DNA of 64,000 bases. Source: Erythrophleum ivorense (Eukaryota > Streptophyta > Magnoliopsida > Fabales > Fabaceae). The number at the start of each line of letters is the position of its first letter. Position 1 is the stretch's first letter. The stretch spans positions 3,978,001-4,042,000 of the forward strand of contig JAIUCV010000001.1 in the NCBI GenBank assembly GCA_026724425.1, given 5' to 3'. Below the pieces are notes generated by a model. That model saw only the letters and a list, made by a program, of their open reading frames with translations, made no database searches and was not told the DNA's origin. The position numbers and the translations under genes are program-made. Below are positions 46,516-58,833 of this stretch, one piece after another.

Positions 46516-48885
46516 CTAACCCTCCTTCATCACCAATTGCTTCTCACCGTTGACCTCTTCCGCCCTGTCACTGCTTCTGGTCCCATTCTCTGCCGGCGCC
46601 ACCGTCGTTTCTGTCTCAGTTGTGGCCGTGGGTTCCGCGGCCTCCCGGAACCTCTTGTAGATGTCACCTTTGTAAAACCTCCTTGTTCTGGCCACTAAAA
46701 TGAGAGATATAATGGCACCAAAGAAAGTCGCAGCTGTGATAATGATAAATGACGTTTTGAAGCAATCTGCCCCAACACAATTCAACTCCTGCCCCGGCTT
46801 TCTTTGTAACCCTAAAGCTGCCAATTGCTTGCTAGCCTCCTTATCATACAAATGCCCAGTGATCCTCACATTTAGAATGTACAACCCAACTGGGCTAGCT
46901 GCCCCACCAAAATTGTAAAGAGTTGAATAGTACTTCAGCCCAAATAGTTCAGATATTATAGCAAAAAGCAAAGGCCATTGTGCCCCAAAACTGAACCCGA
47001 TAATCACGGAAGCCGCATAGAGACCATTCTTCACATCCAAAGCTATCAAAAGATGTCCCACACATGACAGTAGGAGAATCAGAGTGAGCATAAGAGGACG
47101 AGGGAACTTATACTTGGTTAAATAATATTCAGACACAAAACCTGAGAAGACACGTCCTAGGTAGTTCCAAATGCTCACTAGTGACACGAATGTGGCAATA
47201 CTGGTCTTTGGGTATCTCAATGATGCCGCAATCTGACCCAAATTGTCTATTGCAGTCAAAGTCCCTCCAACCCCACAAATGCACGCCAAAAACAGTATTA
47301 TCATGTCTATACTGAAAAGGGCTTGAAGAATAGTATAATCCTCACCTCTTTCGGGTGGGCTAAAAATATTCTGCCACCACCGAATCTCTTGTTGACCTTC
47401 TCGTATTGCTTTAGTTATATCTGTGGAATTATTTGAATTTTTATGAACACTTGTCTCGCTCTCAGCTGGGGCGGTGATGACTATGTTCTTCACCGGATCA
47501 ACGAGGGCGAGGCATTTTGCTTGCCAGACCTTGTATTCCTCGATGTAGACGATGGCGAGGGGGAGGAAAAGGAGGAAGAAGACGACGACGGCGCTTAGGC
47601 CGTACTCGGGCTGAGTGAAGTGGGTCTCTTTCTGGACGATGATCATGAGCATGAGGAAGGCGGCGAGGCCGAGGGAGATATAGAGAAAGTTGTAGAAGAT
47701 CTTGAGCTCGTTGGGGTGGCGGACGGGGGTAATGTAGCGGATTGTTCGGAGGAAGGCGAGGGATATGGCGGCGGGAAGCCAGCCTATGAGGAGGATCAAA
47801 GCCTTTGTGTCGTCGTAATAGAAGGCGTAATATAACTGAGTTATGATGGCTCCGCTTAGACCCATGTAGCCTTTTAGAATCCCCAGCACAACCCCTCGGC
47901 TTTCCGGGAAGTTCTTCACGCATGTCACCAGAGACCCCGTGTTCGCGAAAGTCTGAGAGTTCGCACCTTCAAAAGGCAGATTGATGAGAATTTTTGTCAC
48001 TTCTAATTGATGAATGAAAAAAAAGATTATGATTAAGGGAAAACATATGTTATACGAATTCAATTCTTATTGTTGTATGCTCCGTACTATGATAATTAAT
48101 AAATTTTAGGAATCACATTTGCAGTTAAAGTTTCTTCATGTCTCTATTATGAAGTGTCCATGAATTCAAACAAGCCCTTCCAGCTGCCAAAATTTATTTC
48201 TTTGATGAAATAAGGTGGACTTATATGTGACATATATCTTAGAATATCATTAATCTAAAAGTAATTGAGTGACATTATTATCAAATTATAAACTTTATTA
48301 AGTGTTGGTTATAACCTCTCCAACAAATAATTTTTTTACACCTCATTGTGGCATAATTGAGAATTTCAAAAGTTTCTTTACTTATTTCTATTTTTATCAA
48401 AATTGTGATAACAACCAAAAGACGAAAAAATTTAATAAAAGGGGCATTGCTACTTTTTATCTAAGGTGGATCCGCCGGTACGCACCTATGCAGATATAGA
48501 GGCACATATGCCAAACTTGGGGTTTCGGTATTTTCTGGGAGACCGCAAGCCATATCATGAAATAGCCGAAGAAGTTGAGGACGGCGCCGATGATGAGCAC
48601 CACCCACGGTGGCGTGAACTCGTTGATTAGCCCGGAAAGGATACCGACGTTGGCACCGACGTCCTTGAAGAAGCTGAGGAAGTTGAGGGTGCTTTGGTCG
48701 TAGCCGAGAGCAGCTTTGATGTCCGGGGAGTAGAGGCCGAACATGTAGGTGGCTCCGGCGGCGGCCATGATCAGAAACGATGCAAACACGACGAACCACC
48801 TGCTGGCGATCACTTGGACGCCGAGGCCCTTCATGTCGGACCAGCCATGAACGCCGCCAACGGGACTCCCTTTGGCAACCACCAT
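46516..48885 (-). CDS. nodulin-like / NFD4-like major facilitator protein, two exons
   Basis: Exon 1 is 48885-48486 (ATG at 48885) and exon 2 is 47966-46516. The 519-bp intron has donor ATAG|GTGCGT and acceptor TTGAAG|GTGCG, phase 1 within Gly134. Joined length is 1851 nt, 616 residues, in frame. The protein aligns along its length with the product of 33451-35241: R-W-F near 29-31, G-Y-D-Q-S-T-L-N near 61-68, N-F-F-G-Y-F-M-I-W-L near 104-113, G-A-N-S-Q-T-F-A-N-T-G across the junction, V-K-N-F-P-E-S-R-G, and P-P-E-R-G-E-D-Y-T at the start of the second half. About twelve membrane segments. The C-terminal tail is Thr/Glu/Ala-rich. It is a plant-specific MFS transporter of unknown substrate and probably functional. 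The open frame extending exon 2 upstream to 48063 is intron sequence. Confidence 0.93.
47967..48485 (-). other. intron of the two-exon MFS gene
   Basis: 519 bp, AT-rich, GT...AG, clearly different in composition from the GC-rich exons on either side. Retention would end the protein about 9 codons after the exon 1 boundary. Confidence 0.88.
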
Positions 48886-48947
48886 GTTTCTGGATATATG
48901 TTTTGGGTTGTTAAGGAGTTAGAAGAGATGTGGGGAACTTGGAGTCA

Positions 48948-48954
48948 ATATATA
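48948..48954 (-). promoter_or_regulatory. candidate TATA box of the two-exon MFS gene
   Basis: The - strand reads CTCTATATATTGAC, about 65 bp upstream of the ATG at 48885, which allows a short 5' leader. Confidence 0.45.
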
Positions 48955-50559
48955 GAGAGCAAGAGAGACTTAATACTGTGACTTTTTGTATATAGTTGAC
49001 TAGTAGTATTTGGAGATGACAACTTGTCCACATGTGCGAGTCATACACTATTTTAATTACTATTAAATTTTAGCATGGAAACAGGAAAATGAATATATAT
49101 GTTATAATTTAGGAACTCCTTGTTGGAACTAGAGATGAGATAAGTTCTCAAAATTATATATTTCTCCATAAAAAGAAAAAAAATTTTGGGCAATAAATTG
49201 GGGAAGTGAAAAGCTAATTTATTGGGTAAAAACCTTTGGAATTAATTGCTAACATGCAGGAAATATATATGATTGTAGTATAAGAATTAATTAGTATATG
49301 GATTAATGCAAAGCTTAACAAAGAGAAAAGTCTTAATTAATAGTAAGTGATACTTATTATTTTTCTTTAATAAGCAGTGAATTAATTCGAGCGCCAGCCA
49401 AGTAGAGTTTTTTTTTTTTTGATGAACCAAGTAGAGTTTTTTCTTTTTCTTTTTCTTTAAGCAAAGTAGACTTGATGGTGGAGTTGGGTTATAAATTTTC
49501 GAGTCGATTTTTCTTTTTAACAAAATTAGGATTGGAAGCTCTCTTGCATGTTTAAATATAGGAATGCCTGTAGTAAGCTATGAGCTATCTAAAGAAAGTG
49601 ATGGTACCTTTTTATATTAACTTGAACTCAAGTATTTAAGAAGTATTTTGATTGAGGTCTGTCCGGAGGAAGAAAAAAAATTAATTTGGACAACTCACAA
49701 ATAACCCAATCATATATAGAAAACTTTTGAGGGTTCAAGTTGGTTCGAGTTTTTAGAGGAGAAGAAGTTATTTATTTTTTAAAAGTATTTATTTTGATTC
49801 TTAGATGTTTGGCCTAATTTTTTAAAAAGTAGGCTGTGGTAGTAGAAATAATTTTTCTATTGTGAAAAAGAACAGAAAATTAAAATTTTTTTTAAAACAA
49901 AAGTAAAAATAAAAATTAATTTTTCAAGACAATTTTGTCTCTATTTAAAATTATTATTATTATTATTTATTTGAATGCATGTTAATTTGATAATAAAATT
50001 TTTTTACCAAACGCCATCACCTAGTAAATAAGAGAGTATCCTGTCGGAAGAATTAATTAATTTTTCTATGAATTAGTATTTATTAATTATTACAATAATT
50101 AATAGATTATATTACATTAATATCATAATAATTTATTTAATAATAATTACTATATAAATAGATTAATTTTGATATATTATGAATAACTCATAATAAGTGA
50201 GTTATCATAAACTCATTTAGAGAAAATAATTCAACTTATAATTCATTTAAAATTAATTATTTTATCTATATTAGTTAAAGTTTGATTGTATGTCAAGATA
50301 GGGTTTTAATCTACCTTTTGAATGGTCATTAAGTATTATAAATTGTACTTCATCCCTCCACTTTGGCCGCTATAATCTGCTTCCTAGGTCTCTAATCTTA
50401 CCGTGAATTCAAATATCTTATTTGATACTATCTATGATTAATCTCATTATTTTTCTATCAATATCTGCCTGCCTTCTAGACCCCATAGTTGGAATGAACT
50501 GATATGCAAGTGGGTGAAGGGAGAAGTTGGCATTTAAGACTTACTTTTGTTGTTCTCTG

Positions 50560-51215
50560 TTCACGTCAAAAATGAACAAAATCGAATCAAACCGATTAAA
50601 CCAAACCAAACGCTCAAAAATTGATTAAAAATTGGTTTAGTTTGGCTTTTGTAATTGTAGAATCGATTAAATTGATTTGTTTGTCGGTTTTCTCCATATT
50701 TAATTTGGTTAACCGAATCATTAAATTTACAATTAATTAAAATTTAATATTTTGTTTCTTTTTAGATTAATGAGATCTTTTGTCAATTAAATTTGTATCA
50801 AAACTACATTTTTTATATGGTTCAAGAAATATACAAATTATTTATAAGATATTACTCTTATTTTTTTTCTCACTTTCTAAAACTTTTTTACGAATGTATG
50901 AAATTTTTTTAGGCAAAAAAAAAAGAGATGAAAATAATAAATTATTCCAAAGTTATTATTAGTCAAAATTTTAAGAGATGCATGATATTAGAAGTTAAAT
51001 TTTACATATTACAATGAACAAATTTTTTTAAAAAAAATTACTTTTGGGCAAAAACAAAAAACACGAACCAAACCGGATCAAATTGAACAAAAATCGAACC
51101 ATACAAATTAGAATTTAAAACTAACAAGGTCCAACAAAATAGAAAATCGATTATGTTGGTTCAGTTTGGTTTTGACTCAAAACCGAATTAAACCGAATCT
51201 TTGAACGCCCTTAGT
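50560..51215. repeat. segment rich in AACCGAATC/GGTTTGGTT motifs, possible MITE
   Basis: Both ends are dense in variants of AAACCGAATTAAACC and the middle contains both orientations (TTGGTTTAGTTTGGC; TTGGTTAACCGAATC). The right edge reads TTTGAACGCCCTTAGTTCAC. The composition and 'AGGGCGTTCAAA' edge resemble dispersed hAT-like plant MITEs. No clean target duplication found. Confidence 0.35.
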
Positions 51216-51293
51216 TCACATTGCCTTTTGCTTTTCATCAAGCTGTAAAACATTTATGCATGATACAAACTGGGTTGAGCATATAGTTTTGTC

Positions 51294-51841
51294 AGAGGCA
51301 TGGCACGAAGTCTTGTTTCCAACCACGCGCAATAATGACATTATGTTCCAGTTTTGTAACTTAAACATCAATGCCTGGATTTTCCTCAAACTTTGAATCG
51401 ACGGGCGACTCCAACACCGATAGTTCCCTTAGAGGTATGGCACGGAGTCTTGTTTCCAACCACGTGCAATAATGACATTATGTTCCAGTTTTGTAACTTA
51501 AACATCAATGCCTGGATTTTCCTCAAACTTTGAATCGACGGGCGACTCCAACACCGATAGTTCTGTTAGAGGCATGGCATGGAGTCTTGTTTCCAACCAC
51601 GGGCAATAATGACATTGTGTTCCAGTTTTGTAACTTAAACATCAATGCTTGGATTTTCCTCAAACTTTGAATCGACGGGTGACTCCAACACCGATAGTTC
51701 CCTTAGAGGTATGGCACGGAGTCTTGTTTCCAACCACGTGCAATAATGACATTATGTTCCAGTTTTGTAACTTAAACATCAATGCTTGGATTTTCCTCAA
51801 ACTTTAAATGGATGGGCGACTCCAACATGGATATTTGCATC
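51294..51841. repeat. 137-bp minisatellite, four units
   Basis: Units start at 51294, 51431, 51568 and 51705, spaced exactly 137 bp. Units 2 and 4 share variants (AGAGGTATGGCACGGAG, CCACGTGCAATAATG) and units 1 and 3 share others (AGAGGCATGG), so the array looks like a duplicated 274-bp dimer. Unit 4 is degraded at its end. Units are less AT-rich than the surroundings. No open frame runs through the array. Confidence 0.95.
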
Positions 51842-52002
51842 CCTTGTATTTAGTAAGGTTAGATTTTAAAAAAAAAAACTAGAGACATTATCTAAATTAG
51901 TGTATTTAGTATTTTTTTATTTCATTTTATTCCTAGATTTAATTTCTTAAATACCAGAGATCCATACACCAATCTTTGTTGATATTATCTCCCTCTCCCT
52001 CC

Positions 52003-52006
52003 CCCC

Positions 52007-52049
<43 letters not shown>
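52003..52049. repeat. (CT)n(TA)n compound microsatellite
   Basis: A pyrimidine tract CCCTCTCTCT... passes directly into TATATA repeats. Confidence 0.95.
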
Positions 52050-53457
52050 CATATTTTGATCAACAAAAGATATTTATTATTATGATGATGATAAGTTAGA
52101 GGAGAAGAAACTATAAGTAATTCTCTTCTGCTTTCCAAAATAAATTTCTAATGTTCGTGATTTTAGGCTCGTGCTATTTAAAAATGCTAATGTCACATAA
52201 TTTCATAACAAGTCTGCAGGATTAATTACTGTATTATAACAAGTATTATCCACTGCGAATTCTCGAGAGATTAAGTTAAATAAATGAAGATAGGTGGATT
52301 ACGGGTGTAAACAAGTTGAGCTTCACTGAGGACTACTTTAAAACTCGGATCACACTGGGCTGTCAAATTGGAAAAGTGATGAAGGGATTGTGATATTGGT
52401 TTATTTGATTCTCGAAATAAACAGGCCAAATCAATAAAAAGAGAACAATAAAATTTGTAAAAACCAAGGAGGTTGGCCCTGAATTAATTAAAAATCAATT
52501 TTTGATTTTTTTTAGTGTAAATAAGATATTTGGCATTCTATTATTGAAAGATATGATGTTTAATGAATTTTACCTAGTTCATTTCACGTTAATATATTGT
52601 CATATGCCGAATTTTTAAACTAATTTTAATATTCTAAATATTTATATATTTTTTAAATATTATTTTATAATATATTTATGAGTTTATTGATAAAATATTG
52701 TGTATATTTATACTTTTTTATTTATATTTAAAAATATGATTCAACTTTAGTTTAACAACAATTAAAATATTAAACCTTGAAGTGCTTTTTATTTTAATTT
52801 AACAACCAGTCTAATTTTTAAAATTTTAATGTTGAGTTCTTAGCTCCAAGCTAACTTGACTTAGTTAATACACAAGTTGTTTAAGTTTGATTTGAGAAAT
52901 TAAACAAGTTTAATAATAAGATCTGACTTAGCTTACTTTATTAAACGAGAGATTGGGCTTTGGTTTGTGTAAACTTGCTTAAAATTTTTTCATAAATGAG
53001 TTTGATAAGTAAAATGTATTTTGATGATACATAAAAAAGATCTTTAAAACTTATAGTATATATCTCAAACAATTATACATAACATTTGAATATATATATA
53101 TATATATATATATTATATTTTTAAACGAGTTGTTTATGAACTAAACGAGCTGAGTGTTAAATTTTTAAGCTTAAGCTTGTTTGTTAATAAATACATTAAG
53201 TTAAAATAAATTTTTATACGAACCGTTTATAAACAACTCCGTTTAATTACCAACTATAAATTAAACTATACAGGTAAACATGGAAAATAATAGAAACTTT
53301 TAGTATAACCTAAAGAAAATTGATCTAGTGATAAAGGCGACCCACAGATGTATGGATTAGAAGTACTTTTATTAATTCAATCGCTCAAATCTTAACTTTG
53401 TTTAAGGTCGAACTATAAGAATTATTCTTGCTAGTCTTCCAGTATCGGAAAATTTGA

Positions 53458-53486
53458 GTGTGCGTGTGTGCGCGCACGCGTGTGTG
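53458..53486. repeat. alternating purine-pyrimidine tract (GT/GC)
   Basis: 29 strictly alternating bases, centred on GCGCGCACGCG and flanked by GTGTG. Such a tract is prone to Z-DNA formation. Confidence 0.9.
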
Positions 53487-53879
53487 ATTTTATCCTCTTT
53501 AATTAAGCAATACTTTATCATAACGCAATAACATTAGTTAACATCACCAAAATTTGTCCTATCAAAATACCATGAAAGTAGCTAGTATTGATAAAACACA
53601 CAATGTATATATTGATGTTGGAGCCCATTTTGTACGAGAAAGCATATTAATTGGGAAGTTTTGAGTTTGTCATGTTAGGTCATGTTCATCGATGTAAGGC
53701 TTCAAAGACTTAATAAGAGTGGAAAAAAAATACAGGGCTAAATATCCAACACTTAAGTTTACATAATCTTAATTAAAGATTAAAATCGATATCATATGAG
53801 ATATCAATTTATCAGAGCTGAGAGATTTTGGTAATTATGTTTGCAGTTACAAATAAATAAGTTTAATAATTACAAAATT

Positions 53880-54179
53880 TATTAATTATGTGTGAACAAA
53901 AAAATTTATTTTAAATTTTCAGTGACTACTTAAAGAAAGTCACAATTAAAGAGGACTTTCCGTGACAATTAAAAATGTCACCACCAAAAGTCTTCTTCAA
54001 TGATAATTATGTAATAAACATCAAAGGGTAAATGTTATGGTGACGAAATTTTAACTCTCACTAACAATGAAAGTCGATACTGAAACATTCAGTGATTGAG
54101 GTATAGGCATCTATTTTTGGTGGTGACTTTTTTAGCTTTTGGCGACAAACTGAAGCTGAAAGTTTTATTTCTTGTAGTT
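53880..54179. mobile_element. CACTA-like terminal fragment, degenerate
   Basis: Contains repeated motifs GTGACAATTAAAAATGTCAC, CACCACCAAAAGTC and GTGGTGACTTTTTTAGC, and ends in TTTATTTCTTGTAGTT at 54179. The complement, AACTACAAGAAATAAA, resembles a mutated CACTACAAGAAA terminus preceded by subterminal repeats. No matching left end or coding region seen. It is a different family from the element at 57944/18518. Confidence 0.5.
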
Positions 54180-54267
54180 ATGATATTTTACCATGATTAA
54201 ATGTGCTTAAACTTTTTAATTTTTTTAATCAAAAAGTATAAAATCAAATTATTAATGAATTAAGAAA

Positions 54268-54269
54268 GT

Positions 54270-54328
<59 letters not shown>

Positions 54329-54330
54329 TA
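54268..54330. repeat. (CA)n(TA)n compound microsatellite
   Basis: Around 20 CA units followed by TA units. Confidence 0.95.
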
Positions 54331-55989
54331 AATATTTTAAGGTTAAAATGCAAAAGAATTTTCTCAATCTAGAAGATTGTGGAATTTATTTCTATTAATT
54401 TTATAAGTTGACTATAAACCTTTTATATTTTAAGTTTTGTGTAACATAATTTTTCTATCAATTTTTTCATTCAAAATTTTAATACTTCCTATCCATGTAG
54501 GTTAAAAGATGTCAAATTCGCAAAAAAAATTGCAAACTAGCATTCTAAATGGCGAACGAAGGTTTTTCTTTTAGCATTCCTTTCCACATTTTTTTACAAT
54601 AAAAGGTACTTGTTTGTTACTTGGGATGACGCATTGGATATATTTTTTATTGACTTCGCTTCTTTCAGTCTAAATAGACCATAGGGCTAAGGTTCCGGAC
54701 CCAAAAAAAAAAAAAAAATTAATGCAAGGTTACTGCACAACTTAAAAATTTGGGAGGATCTATGATTAACTTTTAAAGCTGAAAAGAGTAAATTATATAA
54801 CTTTTTAACATGAAATTTTTTGCTTTTTGATGAATCTGGATCCTACAATAGCTAAATTTTGAAGTTTTTTATTTTTTATTTTTGACTTTTAAAGTTTAAG
54901 AATTAAGAAATATTTTAAAAATTTTAACTATACTGCACAATTAAAATTTTTAAAATATAATTTGTTTACAATTAAATTTTTTATTCTCATAATTCAAATT
55001 TTTAAAATTTAAAAAGTAAAAATATAAAAACGGTCAAAATTTCACTACAGCACAGTGTGCGGTAAGATCCTCTATGGTAGATCATACTACCTTTTGACCA
55101 CATTTTAATTAGTTGCAATAACTGAAGAAATCATTTAAAAGAAGCTTTATATACAACTTTAAATTTATTTATCACTAATAAGAAGATGTCAAATTTGTTA
55201 ATTTTATCACATTTTAGTCATTTTATTAAGATTTTAAATTGAATTCTGTTTGGCCAAGTCAAAAGCTGATTTCTTTTTAATACTTATTTTGAGAAAATGA
55301 GGTGATCGGCCAAACTTCTAGTTAGGAAAAAATATACTCCTGAGCAGTAATAGAAGAAGTTTTTTTCTACAATAAGAAAGAAATGATAAACTGGAACTTT
55401 TCGTTTCAAGTAAAAGCAAGAGCAATATTTTTTTTAAAGACATTTTAATACTCTCACTTAAAATTATTATCATAATTACCTCTAACATTTCTTTACTTAT
55501 TCTCTTAAATACATGACTTTTAATAATTTAACAGCTAAAAACACTTGTTAGGAAAACTTACCAAACACAATAATATTGATAAACAGAACTTATTGAATGA
55601 TTTTGTCAAACACCAACTCTTTCTCTCTTACGGTGATTCTTATTAAACTCTATTTGAAAAAAAGAAGAAGCTATTTTGAAATATAACCAAGGATATAAAA
55701 TCTACGATTATCTTTTTTGTTTTAGAATATTTAATTTTTTATGATTAATAAATATATATTAACTCTTAATCATTCACATTATTTTATACATTTTTGCTAA
55801 TAAATAAGTGCTTAGTGGTATGATTTTATAGTAAATATGGCCAACTATAAGAAAAATATGTATTGACAGGACATATAACTCCATTAACAAACTAAGTGAC
55901 AAAATTTGGCTTAGTTGCAGTTAGTTATGAATTACTCATGCTTTACTTTTTTTTTTAATAAGGTATAAATATAAGAAAATTTGAATTAG

Positions 55990-57110
55990 AATTATCTTAG
56001 AGTAAGATTGTTAACATTTGCATCATGACTCAATATTTCAAGTCACGATGGGAAATGGGTTTTTTGTATTCTAGTATGCAGTTGCATTGCAACTCAAAAT
56101 TTTAAGTTATGGTGCAATTTGCACTTATTAGAATAACATATTTAGTTGTTGATTTTGGCTAGGTTTTAATAGATAACCCTTTCCCATTTGGTTTGGTTAT
56201 CATTTTAAGTTGATTGAAGGCTAGAGTAAGCTAAAAAGAGATATTTTGGAGATAAGAAATGCTCAGGGATTTTTAAAAAAAAAGCTAAGATCTTCATTAG
56301 TTTTCTCTATTTCCTTTATTTTTCCTTTGTTTTCCTTGACATTATTGATTGTTGCTCTAGTTTAATGTTGGATTTTTATGCAATGAGTAGCTAGTTTTTT
56401 TAGTTTAGAATTATGATGGACCTTAACATGTAATAAGTTGCAATTACTTTGTTTCTTTGCAATAAATGATGATATGATTTGCTTATTCAATCTTTGTTCT
56501 TGGTATTTCTAAGTGTATGAAAATTATTAGATAATTTGGATAATCTAAAAGAATTTTAAAAAAGAGATTTTAGGACTAGACTATAGGTTGGGTAATATAA
56601 GTTTATAAAATTTACAATATTGAATAAATTAATTTGTTTATAGGATAGGAATATACCTACTCACCTCGCATAACTATATTAGGGCATATTTTTTATTATG
56701 TCTCTTGATTGAGAGTATAAGGAATTATGAATTGGTTAAAAAAATACTTATAGGTAATTTAAAAGATACTTATAAATAATTTAAAGTCAAAGGTTCACAA
56801 AAATAATCATTTAAAGCAAAGTAAAGAAAAAGTTAATTAGTTTTTATGAAATGTCGAGAGGAATTACAATTCTAATCATTTGTCTTTTAGTTTAGCTTAG
56901 AATGTTGTTTCCTTTATTTTTATCATTTTTATGTTTTTAGTTTAGTTTAAATTCTAATTCTCTTTATTGTTGGCTTGATTTAGATTACGGTACACAATTT
57001 TAATAATTATCAATTGTCTTAGTGATAAATTTTTATAAAAATGACACTCTATTTATTATTGTATTACTTGTGCAATACATATATTTGTATTTTTGCTTTT
57101 AAATAGCAAT
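55990..57110 (+). mobile_element. degenerate Athila/Tat-like LTR remnant
   Basis: Phrases in the same order as in the LTR at 59114-60797: GATAGGAATATACCTACTCACCTCGCAT at 56644 corresponds to GATAGGAATATACTCAATAACCTCACAT at 60330, and GGCTTGATTTAGATTACGG at 56972 corresponds to TTGCTTGATTTAGATTAAGG at 60663. The end phrase GTGCAATACATATATTTG at 57071 corresponds to the GCGATACATATACTTACG phrase at 60758. Heavily diverged, no internal region, no target duplication identified. The GTTGCATTGCAAC stretch near 56082 may be a decayed version of the palindrome cluster. Confidence 0.55.
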
Positions 57111-57943
57111 GGTATATAGTAGATATTGTTCTATATAATATATGTCACATAAAATATATTGGAATGGTGGAACTTCTTCCCTAACCATAAGGTTCAAAAT
57201 TAGACAAATGCCCATTTTGGTTGGGTTAAAAGGAATAAAATTTGGTTCATTTCCTTTTTTGAAATGTTTATTATGTTTTCGTAATCATTATTTAATAATT
57301 TTTATGACTTTTTATGATTTTTTTAAAAGTAAGGATACAAAGTTCTTTTTTTTTTTATTTTCAAAATTATCTTTTTTTTTAAAAAAAATCATTCTATTTA
57401 ATTTGATTCTATGTATCAAATGAGGCATAAATGTTGGCATTTAATTATATCTTTTGTTATGTGCCATTACAATGGGCCTTGTTTGATTCATTCAAACATG
57501 TTATTAGCAAATTTTGAAGCTTGGTTTAGTAACTAGTGAGATGTGTTTTTACTTTAATTGTTTGAGTTTACATTTTGAAATCGATACTCATAAATTAAAA
57601 TTTATTTCCTAAAATTGGATAGAATGTCTTTAAAATTATTGGAAAGATATTTTACTCTTAATTAACATATAAGTTTATTTAAATAAATCTTTACCCTAAA
57701 AGAAAGCTATTAGCTGCACCAAAAAAATGATATTAGTTACACCATCTTTGACTTATTCCATACATTTAATATTAAATTATTAACATTCAAGGTTGCTGAC
57801 ATCAATAATATTTTTCAAGCAACCAATTAACAATGAAGTACAATTGAAGTGATTATGTAAATCCTTCAAAAATTAGAAAGTGACCTTCAATTTATAGAAA
57901 CTAGCTAAGATTTTGACAAATATTAGTAGATTATAAGAAGATT

Positions 57944-58400
57944 CACTACAAGAAAAATGCCATATACCCACAGTCAATTTCACAAGTAAAAGGTAAAAAT
58001 ATGTGGGTATAGCCTTCTTTGACCTATACCCACGGTTTACACTTCCGTCAAATTTGCTATACTTATACCCATGATTTTTTGACCATAGGTATAAGTTATA
58101 CCTATGGTTTTATAAGATGTGGATATAAATATAAAATTTTTACCCACGTATATGTTATTGTCACTATAACTGATCTTAATATTTTTATCAAACCTTTACC
58201 CATAGACATTTTACCGTCACTAAATCCTTTATCTACAATGTTATACTGTCACTAAAACTTGTAATGCAAAATTTAGTAAAACTTATACCCACAGATATTT
58301 TAATGTCACTAAAACCTTTACCTATAATTATTTTGCTACTATTATCTATAGATATTTTATTGTTATTGAAGTTTTTAGTGACAGTAATAAGTCCATGGCT
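57944..58400 (+). repeat. CACTA terminal and subterminal repeats (3' end)
   Basis: A roughly 30-bp motif built on ACCCATAGATATTTTA..GTCACTAAAACTT recurs about four to five times after the terminal repeat. It shares the terminal ~30 bases with the complement of 18489-18518. Confidence 0.85.
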
Positions 58401-58833
58401 ATCGGATATAATATATTATTTAACATTCAAAACTTATCTTTCATTGCATCAATGCTCATTTAATTTACACAAAAGAAAAAATAAATATGCAAAACACAAT
58501 AAATCTGTAAGTAACTAAAAATTCATTCCATTATATTAAAGAAATTCTAATAATCATCTTCATACAAAACAAGGAATCTATCCATCTACTCTTATACAAT
58601 ACTTTTCTGAATCACAAGATAAAAGAAACCAAAATGTTAAGTCAATAAGTGAATACACATATGCATAATACTTCTAGCTTTGCAAAATAGCTCATATCCT
58701 AGATGCTCCATTTGAATAAGCCGAAACTTGGTCTCAATCTACATAGAAGTCAATGATGTTAATGTTAAAAATGAGATTATGATTTAGTAAAGTGAAACAT
58801 AACCAAATTATAAGATAGCTAACTTTAATTTAA

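Larger units (their letters stand above)
48960..57943. other. AT-rich intergenic region, repeats only
   Basis: No gene recognised. Contains a block rich in ACCGAAT/AACC motifs (50560-51215), a 137-bp minisatellite (51294-51841), CT/TA and CA/TA compound microsatellites (52003-52049, 54268-54330), a (TA)n at 53091-53113, an alternating purine-pyrimidine tract (53458-53486), a CACTA-like terminal fragment (53880-54179) and a degenerate LTR (55990-57110). Confidence 0.6.

Noticed and set aside
47498..47923. Open frame on - overlapping exon 2 of the two-exon MFS gene
   Set aside because: Same cause: GC-rich codons opening an alternative frame. No protein family resemblance.
46516..48063. Reading the second MFS gene as a single-exon protein starting at 48063
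   Set aside because: The first ~32 codons are intron sequence; an upstream exon at 48885-48486 joins in frame at GT/AG sites and restores the conserved N terminus.
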